Shown: positions 8,611 through 16,907 of the stretch, piece by piece | Position numbering within the stretch: position 1 is the stretch's first letter | How the letters are laid out: every line of letters starts with the position of its first letter | Assembly: GCA_016720595.1 (NCBI GenBank) | Contig: JADKKI010000011.1 | Coordinates: 1-64,000 of the forward strand | Reading direction: 5' to 3' | DNA length: 64,000 nt | Source of the DNA: Myxococcales bacterium | GTDB lineage: Bacteria > Myxococcota_A > Polyangia > Haliangiales > Haliangiaceae | Notes under the pieces: generated by a model | The model's input: only the letters and a program-made list of their open reading frames with translations | The model's database searches: none | What the model was told of the DNA's origin: nothing | Made by a program: the position numbers and the translations under genes

Positions 8611-9248
8611 AGCTCGTCCTCGCCTGGCTCACCGTGCTTGGTCTCACCGCGATCACCGCGAGCAGTTGCTCGATCAATCACCGCACCGGCGAGTTCGAGT
8701 GCACCAAGCAAGCGGACTGCAGTGGCGGCCGCACCTGCACGGGAGGCTATTGCGTGCTCCCCGGCGGCACCGTCGATGCCCCCAAGGGCGACGGTCCCAC
8801 GACCGATGGTCAGATCGATGGCAACAACAACGTCTGCCCGCAGCAGTGCACGACGTGCGACTTCGGCAGCCACACCTGCAAGATCGATTGCGCGGTGACC
8901 AGCTGCAACGCCCAGGTGGTGTGTCCCGTCGGCTGGAACTGCGACGTCGCGTGCAGCGTCACCAACTCGTGCCGCAACGGCGTGACCTGCAACGGCCCCA
9001 ACGCCTGCACGATCACCTGCTCGGGCGCGAACTCGTGCCGCACGCTCGAGTGCGGTACCGGCAAGTGCGACGTGGTCTGCAGTGGCTCGATGTCGTGCCG
9101 CGGTGTGGCCTGTGGCAACTCGTGCGGCTGTGATGTGAAGTGTGGCGGTACCGCCGCGTGCGAAGGCGTGGCCTGCACGTCGTTCCAGTGCGACACCGGT
9201 CTCGGATGCTCGTCGACGCTCAATGCGTCGTGCGACACCTGCCCGTAG
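8607..9248 (+). CDS. Cysteine-rich lipoprotein with NSC-type repeats
   Basis: A 213-residue lipoprotein beginning at an ATG that overlaps the previous stop. The lipobox is TASSC at about residues 17-21. The mature part is dominated by closely spaced Cys residues, roughly every 4-8 positions, in a loose repeat of the form C-x-x-x-NSC-R-x-x-x-C (for example CSVTNSCRNGVTC, CSGANSCRTLEC, CSGSMSCRGVAC). Such arrays normally form a disulfide-bonded surface module. No enzyme motif is visible. It closes a three-gene translationally coupled set and its stop abuts the convergent porin gene. Confidence 0.8.
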   Translation: MKLVLAWLTVLGLTAITASSCSINHRTGEFECTKQADCSGGRTCTGGYCVLPGGTVDAPKGDGPTTDGQIDGNNNVCPQQCTTCDFGSHTCKIDCAVTSCNAQVVCPVGWNCDVACSVTNSCRNGVTCNGPNACTITCSGANSCRTLECGTGKCDVVCSGSMSCRGVACGNSCGCDVKCGGTAACEGVACTSFQCDTGLGCSSTLNASCDTCP

Positions 9249-10790
9249 TCAGCGGTACGTCGACGAGTTGAACCACCACTCGGCCTGCAGGCCGATGAAG
9301 TGGACCCACGCGTGGTTGTGGCGCGGATCGTCCGGCACGTACTCGTCGAGCGCCGCGCCGTTGCGATGCGCCGCGCGATACACCAGGCGCAGCTGCGGAC
9401 GATCGTAGGCCGACGGCCCCATCGGCGAGTACACGAGCATGGGCGCGAGCTGGAACACCGCCGGATCCTCGGCGCGCTGGGTGGTGGGGTTCAAGCCCCG
9501 CGGAAACCGCGCCTGGTACGAGAGGTCCATCCCGACGAACACGTCGGGCACGACGCGCGCCAGCGGGCGAACGTCGACGGCGTACTCCCAGCCATCGTCA
9601 TGATCGACCGAGTCGGCGTCGGCATCGACGAACCGCCGGGACAGGACACCGAGCATGACGTTGCCGAGCGGATGATCCCAGGTGCCCGCGAGGCCGAACG
9701 TCAGCTCGCTCGCGTGGTTCGTCTTCAGATCGGTGCCGAAGCTCGTGGGCGGCGCGAGCTCGTCAAAGGCCGCGAGGCCCTTCGCATAGCGCACGTAGCC
9801 ATTGAGGTGGCGATGGAGCGCCGGGTCCGAGGACAGCCCGAACGCGCTGACCTCGGCGCCGATCAAGAAGCCGTTGTCTGCCGGCAGCGCCTCGAGCGTG
9901 CCGTCGTCGCGCTTGCGCGTCCCGGAGCCGAGCGCGTGGACCTCGGCGTGGAGCTTGGCCTTGAGGCTCAGCGCGCCGGGCCCACCGTCGAGGAGGTACG
10001 CGGCGCTGCCCGACAGGACCATCCGCTGCCGGTTGAGCTGCACCACGGTGGTCGCGCCCTGCTGCGGGTTCGCGACCTCGATCTCCTGGTACTGGAACGG
10101 GTGATCGAGGCGATTGACGCCCGCCTGCGCGGCGAGCTCGATCGCATCCCCGCGCAGGCGGGCGTCGCCCTCGGCCTTGCGGAACTGCAGCCCACCACCG
10201 ACGGTGTTGAGATCGTCCACGGGCCAGTAGTCGAACAGGTAGATGTCATCACCGCGGTACATCCGCGAACCGACCCACGCCGACAGGTGCTTGGTCACCT
10301 GCGCATCGAGGTACATGTTGCGGAGCGCCGGCTGCGCATCGAACTTGCCGGTGTCGTGGAACAGCGTGCCGTTGAAGGCGAGCGTGACCACGGGCCGCAG
10401 CTCGAGGCCGCGCTTGCCGACGAAGCCATACGAGAAATCGAGCTCGAGATAGCTCGGCTCGACGATCCGCGGTCCGTGCGCCACCACGTTGGCCGACTCG
10501 GGCTTGCCGCCGCGCAGGTCGGTCCCGGCGATCAGCCGACCGTAGGAGCCGAACCGAAACCCCTGCCCCACCGGCGCCGCGACGGGGGCCGCCACGGGCG
10601 CAGGGGCCACCAGGACCACGGGGGGCGGCGTGACCGGCGGCGGTGTCACCGGCGGCGTGACCGGCGGCTGCTGCTCGAGCGGCTGCGCCGAGCCCGAGCC
10701 GTCACCGGGGGTTGGTGGAACGGCGTCCGGCTGCGCTGACGCAAGGCGCCCCGCGGCGAACACGGTCAGGGCACAGACGAACAGCCGCAT
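9249..10790 (-). CDS. LamB/maltoporin-like outer-membrane porin
   Basis: A 513-residue protein from ATG 10790 (signal MRLFVCALTVFAAGRLASA; further in-frame starts lie upstream but precede the signal). After a Pro-rich linker (VTPPVTPPPVTPPP) the body looks like a maltoporin barrel: GFRFGSYGRLIAGTD at the beginning resembles the first LamB strand, SRMYRGDDIYLFDYWPVDD resembles the LamB region before the L3 loop, and the C-terminus ends with alternating aromatic strands (HFIGLQAEWWFNSSTY). The last residue is Arg rather than the usual Phe. LamB-type porins import maltodextrins; the alpha-amylase lipoprotein on the other side of a tiny gene supports a starch/maltodextrin role, but this is inference from resemblance. 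Confidence 0.65.
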   Translation of the reverse strand: MRLFVCALTVFAAGRLASAQPDAVPPTPGDGSGSAQPLEQQPPVTPPVTPPPVTPPPVVLVAPAPVAAPVAAPVGQGFRFGSYGRLIAGTDLRGGKPESANVVAHGPRIVEPSYLELDFSYGFVGKRGLELRPVVTLAFNGTLFHDTGKFDAQPALRNMYLDAQVTKHLSAWVGSRMYRGDDIYLFDYWPVDDLNTVGGGLQFRKAEGDARLRGDAIELAAQAGVNRLDHPFQYQEIEVANPQQGATTVVQLNRQRMVLSGSAAYLLDGGPGALSLKAKLHAEVHALGSGTRKRDDGTLEALPADNGFLIGAEVSAFGLSSDPALHRHLNGYVRYAKGLAAFDELAPPTSFGTDLKTNHASELTFGLAGTWDHPLGNVMLGVLSRRFVDADADSVDHDDGWEYAVDVRPLARVVPDVFVGMDLSYQARFPRGLNPTTQRAEDPAVFQLAPMLVYSPMGPSAYDRPQLRLVYRAAHRNGAALDEYVPDDPRHNHAWVHFIGLQAEWWFNSSTYR

Positions 10791-10895
10791 CCGCGCGGAC
10801 ACGAGCATGATCCATGCCCGCGTCGCAACACGTGATGTTCGTGATCTGGGACGCGCGGCCTGCGGGCTCGTTGCCTTCGGCAACGACGACGGCCA

Positions 10896-11165
10896 CTAAG
10901 GCATCGGGCGACGCGGCTCGGACTTCTCGACCTTGGCGGACTTCCGCCGCTTCTTCTTCGCGGGCTTGCGCTTGGGGCGCTTGGCCTTCTTCGCCACGGT
11001 CTTCTTCGCCTTCTTGACGGGCTTCTTGACCCGCTTCTTGGACGGCGCGCGACGCGCCTCGGAGGCCTGCGCTGGACGAGCCTCGGCCGGAGGAACGCTG
11101 GTCGCGAGGAACAGCGAGACCACGGCGAGGATCACGACCCGAAGCACGTCCCTAGGTAACCTCAT
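10896..11165 (-). CDS. Small secreted Lys/Arg-rich (histone H1-like) protein
   Basis: An 89-residue protein with an N-terminal hydrophobic signal (VVILAVVSLFLATSVPPAEA) followed by a highly basic tail built from KKxxKK/KRPKRKP units, like the C-terminal tail of histone H1 or AlgP-type proteins. Unlike those cytosolic DNA-binding tails it appears to be exported. It lies upstream of the porin on the same strand, about 100 bases away, and antisense to the leader of the amylase gene. Possible roles are binding to anionic envelope polymers or to extracellular DNA; neither can be tested from sequence. Short basic frames are common in GC-rich DNA, but signal plus tail in one frame argues for a real gene. 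Confidence 0.55.
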   Translation of the reverse strand: MRLPRDVLRVVILAVVSLFLATSVPPAEARPAQASEARRAPSKKRVKKPVKKAKKTVAKKAKRPKRKPAKKKRRKSAKVEKSEPRRPMP

Positions 11166-11307
11166 CCTGTCGCAACGAACAACGGGTTATCTCGTTGCCA
11201 TTCGCAACGGCGTGACCCAGGTCCCGGGTCCAACTGTCGAATGTCCTGGACGCCAGGCCCGGTCGGCGAGAGGGTCCCCTGGCATGCCCCTTGATGCCGG
11301 CTCACCT

Positions 11308-13191
11308 ATGCGTCTGGTTGTAGCGTCGCTGGTGATCCTGCTGGGTGGCTGCCCCGGCTCGCAGCACCCGGGGAGCGGCGATGACGCCACCACCGATGGC
11401 GGCACCGATGGCGGGCAGAACAGCTGCGAGGCGGTGCCAGCGTGCACCACGACGATCACCTACAAGGGGCCCGCGACCTCCGTGATCCTGCGCGGCGACT
11501 TCGCCGCCGATGGCTGGACCACCGGCGTGGCGATGCAGAAGACGGCGAGCGGGTTCGAGGTCACGATCCCTGCGAACGATCAGCAGGTGATCGTCTACAA
11601 GTTCGTGGTCGACGGAACCTGGATGTCCGATCCCGACAACGCCCGGCGCTCGCCGGATGGCTTCGGCTCGTTCAACTCGGTGACGCGCGTCGACTGCGAT
11701 CACTGCCCTGCCCGCGCGCCGATCGATTGGCGCGACGCGGTGATGTACTTCGTGATGATCGACAGGTTCGCGAACGGTGATCCCGCGAACGATGCGCCGG
11801 TGGGCGGCGTGGAGCAGCCCGGCAACTACCTCGGCGGCGACTTCGCCGGCGTCACGAAGAAGATCGAGGAGGGGTACTTCACCGATCTCGGCATCAACAC
11901 GCTGTGGATCACCTCGCCGATCGACAACGCCGACAACGCGAACCCTGGCTCCGATGGCCACGCGTACTCCGGCTATCACGGCTACTGGCCGAAGGACCTC
12001 ACGCAGCCCGAATCCAAGCTCGGCACCGAGGCCGAGCTCGAGAAGCTGGTGGCCACCGCGCACGCGCATGGCCTCCAGGTGCTGATCGACTACGTGATGA
12101 ACCACGTGCACTCGGCCAGCCCGATCTACGCGCAACACCCCGACTGGTTCTGGCCCAACGACAACGGCTTCGGCGGGAACTGCGTGTGCGGCAGTGGCTG
12201 CAGCTGGGACAACGATCGCCTCAAGTGCTGGTTCGATCCGTTCCTGCCGGACTTCAACTTCCAGAACTCAGATGCCCGGCGCTACTCCGTGGAGAACGCC
12301 ATCTCGTGGGCGAAGCGGATCGGGATCGATGGCTTCCGCCTCGATGCGGTCAAGCACATCGAGACCTCGTGGCTCACCGACCTGCGCGCGCGGATCTCCG
12401 CCGAGGTGGCCTGGGACCAGAAGTTCTACATGGTCGGCGAGACCTTCGACGGCAGCCGGGACCTCATCAAGTCCTACGTCAACCCCGACACCATGCTCGA
12501 CGGGCAGTTCGATTTTCCGCTGCGCGGATCGGTGCTCTCGAACATCCTGCGACGCGATGGCTCGATGACGGATCTCGCGGGCTTCCTCGCGAGCAACGCG
12601 GGCTTCTATGGGACGGGCTCCGTGATGTCGACGTTCCTCGGCAACCACGACGTGCCGCGCACGATCGGGATCGCCGATGACTCGCCGATGTTCGGCGCGT
12701 GGGACGGCGGCAAGGATCGCGCGTGGACCAACCAGCCGAGCGCGCCGGGGAACAAGAGCCCGTACGAGCGGCTGACCGTGGCGTACGCGCTGCTGTACAC
12801 GCTCCCCGGGATCCCGATGATCTACTACGGCGACGAGGTCGGCATGCCCGGCGCTGGCGATCCGGACAACCGCCGCTTCATGCAGTGGACCGGGTACACG
12901 GCGAACCAGACCTTCCTGAAGGACCGCCTCGCCGGCCTCGCCAAGGCGCGCGCGCAGCACCCGGCCCTCCGCCGCGGCTCGTACGCACAGCTCGGCGCCG
13001 GCACCGACGTCCTCGTCTATACGATGAGCACCCCGGGCGACACCGTGTTCGTCGCCCTCAACCGTGGGGATGCGCCGCAGAGTGCGATCAACCTGCCGGC
13101 CGGCAACTACACGGATGCGGTGACCGGCGAGGCCGTCCATGCGCCCCTGACCCTGCCGGCGCGGACCGGGCTCGTCCTCGTCGCGAACTGA
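11308..13191 (+). CDS. Alpha-amylase family lipoprotein (GH13) with N-terminal starch-binding-like domain
   Basis: A 627-residue lipoprotein starting at ATG 11308 (signal MRLVVASLVILLGGC, lipobox LGGC; an ATG at 11284 is also possible). Residues ~40-130 resemble a CBM20/48-type beta sandwich found before GH13 domains. The catalytic barrel follows: YFVMIDRFANGD, DYVMNHVHS, GFRLDAVKH (nucleophilic Asp near residue 345), VGETFDGS (acid/base Glu near 376) and FLGNHDVPR (third Asp near 446), then a C-terminal beta domain. All three catalytic carboxylates are present, so it should hydrolyse alpha-1,4-glucans at the cell surface. Asp/Gly-rich residues follow the lipid Cys. The porin at 9249-10790 is a plausible importer of the products. 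Confidence 0.93.
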   Translation: MRLVVASLVILLGGCPGSQHPGSGDDATTDGGTDGGQNSCEAVPACTTTITYKGPATSVILRGDFAADGWTTGVAMQKTASGFEVTIPANDQQVIVYKFVVDGTWMSDPDNARRSPDGFGSFNSVTRVDCDHCPARAPIDWRDAVMYFVMIDRFANGDPANDAPVGGVEQPGNYLGGDFAGVTKKIEEGYFTDLGINTLWITSPIDNADNANPGSDGHAYSGYHGYWPKDLTQPESKLGTEAELEKLVATAHAHGLQVLIDYVMNHVHSASPIYAQHPDWFWPNDNGFGGNCVCGSGCSWDNDRLKCWFDPFLPDFNFQNSDARRYSVENAISWAKRIGIDGFRLDAVKHIETSWLTDLRARISAEVAWDQKFYMVGETFDGSRDLIKSYVNPDTMLDGQFDFPLRGSVLSNILRRDGSMTDLAGFLASNAGFYGTGSVMSTFLGNHDVPRTIGIADDSPMFGAWDGGKDRAWTNQPSAPGNKSPYERLTVAYALLYTLPGIPMIYYGDEVGMPGAGDPDNRRFMQWTGYTANQTFLKDRLAGLAKARAQHPALRRGSYAQLGAGTDVLVYTMSTPGDTVFVALNRGDAPQSAINLPAGNYTDAVTGEAVHAPLTLPARTGLVLVAN

Positions 13192-13231
13192 CACTGGCTG
13201 GGCGCCCGCAACCGTGGCAAGGTCCGCGGCG

Positions 13232-13786
13232 ATGTTGCGCATGACGCTGTTCGCAGTTGCCCTGGCAGTGGCAGGTCTCGGCGGCTGTCACCACGATCCG
13301 AAGCCGATGACGCCGAAGGATGGCGAGCTGCCTCCCCTGCCGCCCGCCTCGGGCACGCCGGTGGGCTACCTGATCGACAACGCCTCCCAGCTGGCGCTCG
13401 ATGGCACGCAGATCGCCCGGCTGAAGGAGATCGACGACAGCCTGGCCGCGCGCAACGATGGCATCGAGACCCAGCTGCGCGAGATCGAGAAGCCCGAGGA
13501 GGAGGAGCCGCTGGCGAAGAACGCGCCGCCGCGCCCGCCGCGCAACATGGCGCCCGGCGCCACGCCGATCCACACCACCGCAGACGCCGGCAAGCTGCAC
13601 GCCGCCAAGGACGCGAACAACCAGGACGCGCTGACCAAGGCGTTCGCCGTGCTCGATGCGAAGCAGCAGGCCACGGCGCGCAAGCTGCTCGACGATCGCG
13701 GCGTCAAGGCACCCGGCACCGGTGCCGGGAAGCAGCCGCCGCCGCCCGCGGACGACGACGCCGGTGGCGTTCCGCTCGAGCCGTAA
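13232..13786 (+). CDS. Small lipoprotein, LTxxQ/Spy-like helical
   Basis: A 184-residue lipoprotein from ATG 13232 (signal MLRMTLFAVALAVAGLGGC; an in-frame GTG at 13214 adds six residues). The mature region is helical with two LTxxQ-like elements, LALDGTQIARLKEIDDSL near residue 54 and FAVLDAKQQATARKLLDDRG near the C-terminus, separated by an acidic/Pro-rich segment. This arrangement is seen in Spy/CpxP-type periplasmic proteins that bind unfolded proteins or metals. The similarity is at motif level only. It lies 22 bases beyond the end of the amylase gene. Confidence 0.65.
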   Translation: MLRMTLFAVALAVAGLGGCHHDPKPMTPKDGELPPLPPASGTPVGYLIDNASQLALDGTQIARLKEIDDSLAARNDGIETQLREIEKPEEEEPLAKNAPPRPPRNMAPGATPIHTTADAGKLHAAKDANNQDALTKAFAVLDAKQQATARKLLDDRGVKAPGTGAGKQPPPPADDDAGGVPLEP

Positions 13787-13841
13787 GCTCGGCAACTGCG
13801 ACCCTTGACGTCGCGCGCATGCCCCGGCGTAGAGTCCCGCC

Positions 13842-15677
13842 GTGCGCATCTCTACCCTGCTGCTCCCCATCCCGCTGGTCCTCCTCGGCGCCTGTTGCTC
13901 GCCGAAGCCGGCGACCTCGCCAAAGAATCCAGCTCTCGCCGCCGAGGCGACGAAGTTCGTGGCCGATGTGGACAAGGAGCTCCGCCGGGTCCTGGTGGGG
14001 GCTGCCGAGGCGCAGTGGACCAACGCCACGGACATCACCGATGCGCACGAGGCCGCCGAGTCCGCCGCCAACAGCATCCAGAACGACACGATCGCGAAGC
14101 TGATCAAGCAAGCGCGCAAGTACGAGCCGATCCTCGATCAGCTCGATCCTTCGACGCGCCGCCAGCTCCAGGTGCTGATCTACGTCACCACGGTCGCCAC
14201 GCCCGTCGCGCCGTCGCCCGATGATCCCGCGCTGGCCGCCGAGCTCGCGAAGACCGCGACCGAGATGGGCAGCATCTACGGCAAGGGCAAGGTCTGCGAG
14301 GGCACCGACTGCAAGTCGCTCGACGAGCTCTCGAAGGTGCTCCAGACCACGCGTGATCCGAACGCGGCGCTGACCGCGTGGAAAGGCTGGCACGACACGG
14401 TCGGTCACCAGGAGCGCGATCTGTTCGTGAAGTACGTCGGGCTCGCGAACGCGGGCGCCAAGGCGATCGGCTTCACCGACGTCGCGTCGATGTGGAAGTC
14501 CGCGTACGACATGCCCCCCGATGCGTTCGAGGCCGAGACCGATCGCCTGTTCAACCAGCTGAAGCCGCTGTACTCGCAGCTCCACTGCTACGCGCGCAAG
14601 AAGCTCAACGGGATCTACGGCGACGCCGTGGTGCCGAAGACCGGGCCGATGCCGGCGCACCTCCTCGGCAACATGTGGGCGCAGTCGTGGGACTGGATGT
14701 ACAAGGACTTCGAGCCGTACCCGGGTGAGGCGACGATCGACGTCACGCCGACGATCGAGGCCAAGCTCGACGACAAGGGGATGGTCCGCCTCGGCGAGGC
14801 GTTCTACACCTCGCTCGGCATGCCGCCGCTGCCCCAGACGTTCTGGGAGCGGTCGATGTTCCAGAAGCCGGCGGGCAAGGAGGCCGTGTGCCACGCCTCG
14901 GCGTGGGACGTGCAGTTCAACAACGACCTGCGCATCAAGATGTGCATCGAGAAGACGCAGGAGGATCTCGTCACGATCCACCACGAGCTCGGGCACGACT
15001 ACTACTTCGCCGCGTACTACCAGCTCCCGATCGTCCTCCAGCAGGGCGCGAACGATGGCTTCCACGAGGCGATCGGAGACACCGTCGCGCTCTCGATGAC
15101 GCCGCAGTACCTGAAGACGAAGGGGCTGCTCGACGAGGTCAAGACCAACGACCACATCACGATCAACCTGCAGATGCACAAGGCGCTCGAGAAGATCGCG
15201 TTCCTGCCGTTCGGCCTCGTGGTCGACAAGTGGCGCTGGGACGTGTTCTCCGGGAAGGTCGGCCCCGATCAGTACAACCAGCGCTGGTGGGATCTCCGCA
15301 AGCAGTACCAGGGCATCGTGCCGCCAGTGACGCGCGGCCCGCAGGACTTCGATCCGGGTGCGAAGTACCACGTGCCCGCGAACGTCCCGTACATGCGGTA
15401 CTTCCTCGCCGCGGTCCTCCAGTTCCAGTTCCACCGCGCGCTGTGCAAGAAGGCCGGCTTCACCGGGCCGCTCAACGAGTGCTCGATCTTCAACAACAAG
15501 GCCGCAGGCGACGCGTACTGGAACATGCTCAAGCTCGGTGCGTCGAAGCCGTGGCAGGAGGCGCTGTTCGAGCTGACCGGCGAGAAGCAGATGGACGCGA
15601 CCGCGATCCTCGAGTACTTCGCGCCGCTGCAGAAGTGGCTCGAGGAGCAGAACAAGGGTCAGACCTGCGGCTGGTGA
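13842..15677 (+). CDS. M2-family peptidyl-dipeptidase (angiotensin-converting-enzyme-like) lipoprotein
   Basis: A 611-residue lipoprotein (lipobox LLGAC near residues 14-18) belonging to peptidase family M2. The zinc site is IHHELGHDYYF (HELGH at 381-385) and the third ligand lies in GFHEAIGDTVALS about 27 residues on, both textbook M2 features; QSWDWMYKDF, WDVQFNNDLRIKMC and the C-terminal ACE-like helices also match. The length is that of a single ACE domain. It should release C-terminal dipeptides from oligopeptides in the periplasm or at the cell surface. The stop overlaps the GTG of the LamG lipoprotein (GTGA), so the two are coupled. Confidence 0.93.
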   Translation: MRISTLLLPIPLVLLGACCSPKPATSPKNPALAAEATKFVADVDKELRRVLVGAAEAQWTNATDITDAHEAAESAANSIQNDTIAKLIKQARKYEPILDQLDPSTRRQLQVLIYVTTVATPVAPSPDDPALAAELAKTATEMGSIYGKGKVCEGTDCKSLDELSKVLQTTRDPNAALTAWKGWHDTVGHQERDLFVKYVGLANAGAKAIGFTDVASMWKSAYDMPPDAFEAETDRLFNQLKPLYSQLHCYARKKLNGIYGDAVVPKTGPMPAHLLGNMWAQSWDWMYKDFEPYPGEATIDVTPTIEAKLDDKGMVRLGEAFYTSLGMPPLPQTFWERSMFQKPAGKEAVCHASAWDVQFNNDLRIKMCIEKTQEDLVTIHHELGHDYYFAAYYQLPIVLQQGANDGFHEAIGDTVALSMTPQYLKTKGLLDEVKTNDHITINLQMHKALEKIAFLPFGLVVDKWRWDVFSGKVGPDQYNQRWWDLRKQYQGIVPPVTRGPQDFDPGAKYHVPANVPYMRYFLAAVLQFQFHRALCKKAGFTGPLNECSIFNNKAAGDAYWNMLKLGASKPWQEALFELTGEKQMDATAILEYFAPLQKWLEEQNKGQTCGW

Positions 15678-16414
15678 CCTGGCACCGGCAGCTCGGCCTC
15701 CTGCTGGCCCTGCTCGCCGGCTGCGGCCGGTACGGCTTCGACGCGCAGATCACGGCCGACGTCGCCGTGGATCTCCCCGGCGATGCGGTGGACGCGACCG
15801 GGCTCGTGGCGCGCTACGCGATGGACAACGATCCATCGGCGGGGAGCGTCCCGGGCTCGCCCGCGACCTACAGCGCCGCGTGCGCGCCCTGCCCCGTCGC
15901 CACCACCGGCCGGATCGGCGGTGGATATCAGTTCGATCAGGATCTCCGGATCACGCTGCCGACATCGAACCTCGTCGGCCTCGCGCCGTTCACGGTGATG
16001 GTGTGGATCAAGCCAACGGCGGGCAGCACGCTCTACTCGATCGTGAACAAGCCGCTCGATCTGGTCACGGTCCGCAACGTGTTCTCGCTGACCCTCGATT
16101 CGAACAACGGCCAGGTCGGCTTCGAGACCTCGATTGGCGGGAACATCGTGAGCTTCCCGGCGACGTCGCCCGATCTCCGCGGCACCTGGCACCACGTGGC
16201 CGCGAGCTGGGATGGGAGCGTCCGCAGGCTCTACGTCGATGGCGCCCTGATCGGCATGGACCCCGGGGCGTTCGAGGACGGCAGCCTCGAGCTCGGCTTC
16301 GGCGCGGATCTCGACGGCAACGCGCCGTCGATCTTCTACCGCGGTGCGCTCGACGAGCTGCGGTTCTACGACCGCGCGCTGACCGATGCCGAGATCGCGC
16401 TCCTCGCGGTCTAG
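15674..16414 (+). CDS. LamG/concanavalin-like lipoprotein
   Basis: A 246-residue lipoprotein from GTG 15674, which overlaps the peptidase stop by four bases; the signal VTWHRQLGLLLALLAGC gives lipobox LAGC. Residues ~45-246 form a LamG/LamGL jelly roll: YAMDNDPSAGSV, FTVMVWIKP, GTWHHVAASWDGSVRRLYVDG and GALDELRFYDRALTDAEI are the standard strand landmarks. These domains bind carbohydrate or proteins at surfaces, and no catalytic residues are expected. Coupling with the M2 peptidase suggests that the two lipoproteins act together on an envelope or prey-derived substrate; that link is inference. Confidence 0.85.
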   Translation: MTWHRQLGLLLALLAGCGRYGFDAQITADVAVDLPGDAVDATGLVARYAMDNDPSAGSVPGSPATYSAACAPCPVATTGRIGGGYQFDQDLRITLPTSNLVGLAPFTVMVWIKPTAGSTLYSIVNKPLDLVTVRNVFSLTLDSNNGQVGFETSIGGNIVSFPATSPDLRGTWHHVAASWDGSVRRLYVDGALIGMDPGAFEDGSLELGFGADLDGNAPSIFYRGALDELRFYDRALTDAEIALLAV

Positions 16415-16421
16415 GCGTCCC

Positions 16422-16907
16422 CTACCTCTTGGCCGCCAGGCTCGCCAGGAACGCCGCGATCGCCACCGGCGCGAGGCCCCACAGGGGCGTCCCGAACATG
16501 GCGGCCAGGAGCGCGATCGCCACGAGCAGGCCGCCGAGGATGTACGCGCGGTGGCGCACGCTCAGGCTCATCACGGCCTGCGCCTTCTCCAGAGCGTGGA
16601 AGCCGTCGTCGTGCGCCTCCTGCTTCATCCGGATCTCGGCGAGGCGCTGGGCCTCGGCGTCGAGCTGAGCCTTGGCCTTGGCCAGGCGCTCGGCCTTCTG
16701 GCGCTCGACATCGCGGGCGTCGTCATCGGCGACCTCGAGAGGGACGTCGCCATCCTCGGGCGGGGGCGAGAACGGATCATGTGGCTTGGCGGCGGGCGCC
16801 TCCTTGCGCGCCTCGATCTTGCCGAACCGGAGCGAGCTCTGCGGTGGCGGCTCCTCCGGAGCGTTGGGGCGCGCGCGCTCGAGCTTCTTGAACCGATCGA
16901 ACGCCAT
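16422..16907 (-). CDS. Membrane protein with coiled coil, partner of AAA ATPase
   Basis: A 161-residue protein whose ATG overlaps the stop of the upstream AAA ATPase by one base (TGATG). The N-terminus is charged and Pro-rich (PEEPPPQ, FSPPPEDGD), a helix of about 45 residues (VERQKAERLAKAKAQLDAEA) forms a probable coiled coil, and the C-terminus has a pair of membrane segments (AYILGGLLVAIALLAAMFG and PLWGLAPVAIAAFLASLA). The family is not recognised. The tight coupling suggests a membrane anchor or substrate for the ATPase. Confidence 0.7.
   Translation of the reverse strand: MAFDRFKKLERARPNAPEEPPPQSSLRFGKIEARKEAPAAKPHDPFSPPPEDGDVPLEVADDDARDVERQKAERLAKAKAQLDAEAQRLAEIRMKQEAHDDGFHALEKAQAVMSLSVRHRAYILGGLLVAIALLAAMFGTPLWGLAPVAIAAFLASLAAKR

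Noticed and set aside
13704..15434. A 576-codon minus-strand open frame
   Set aside because: Shadow of the M2 peptidase gene, whose zinc motif and signal are on the plus strand.
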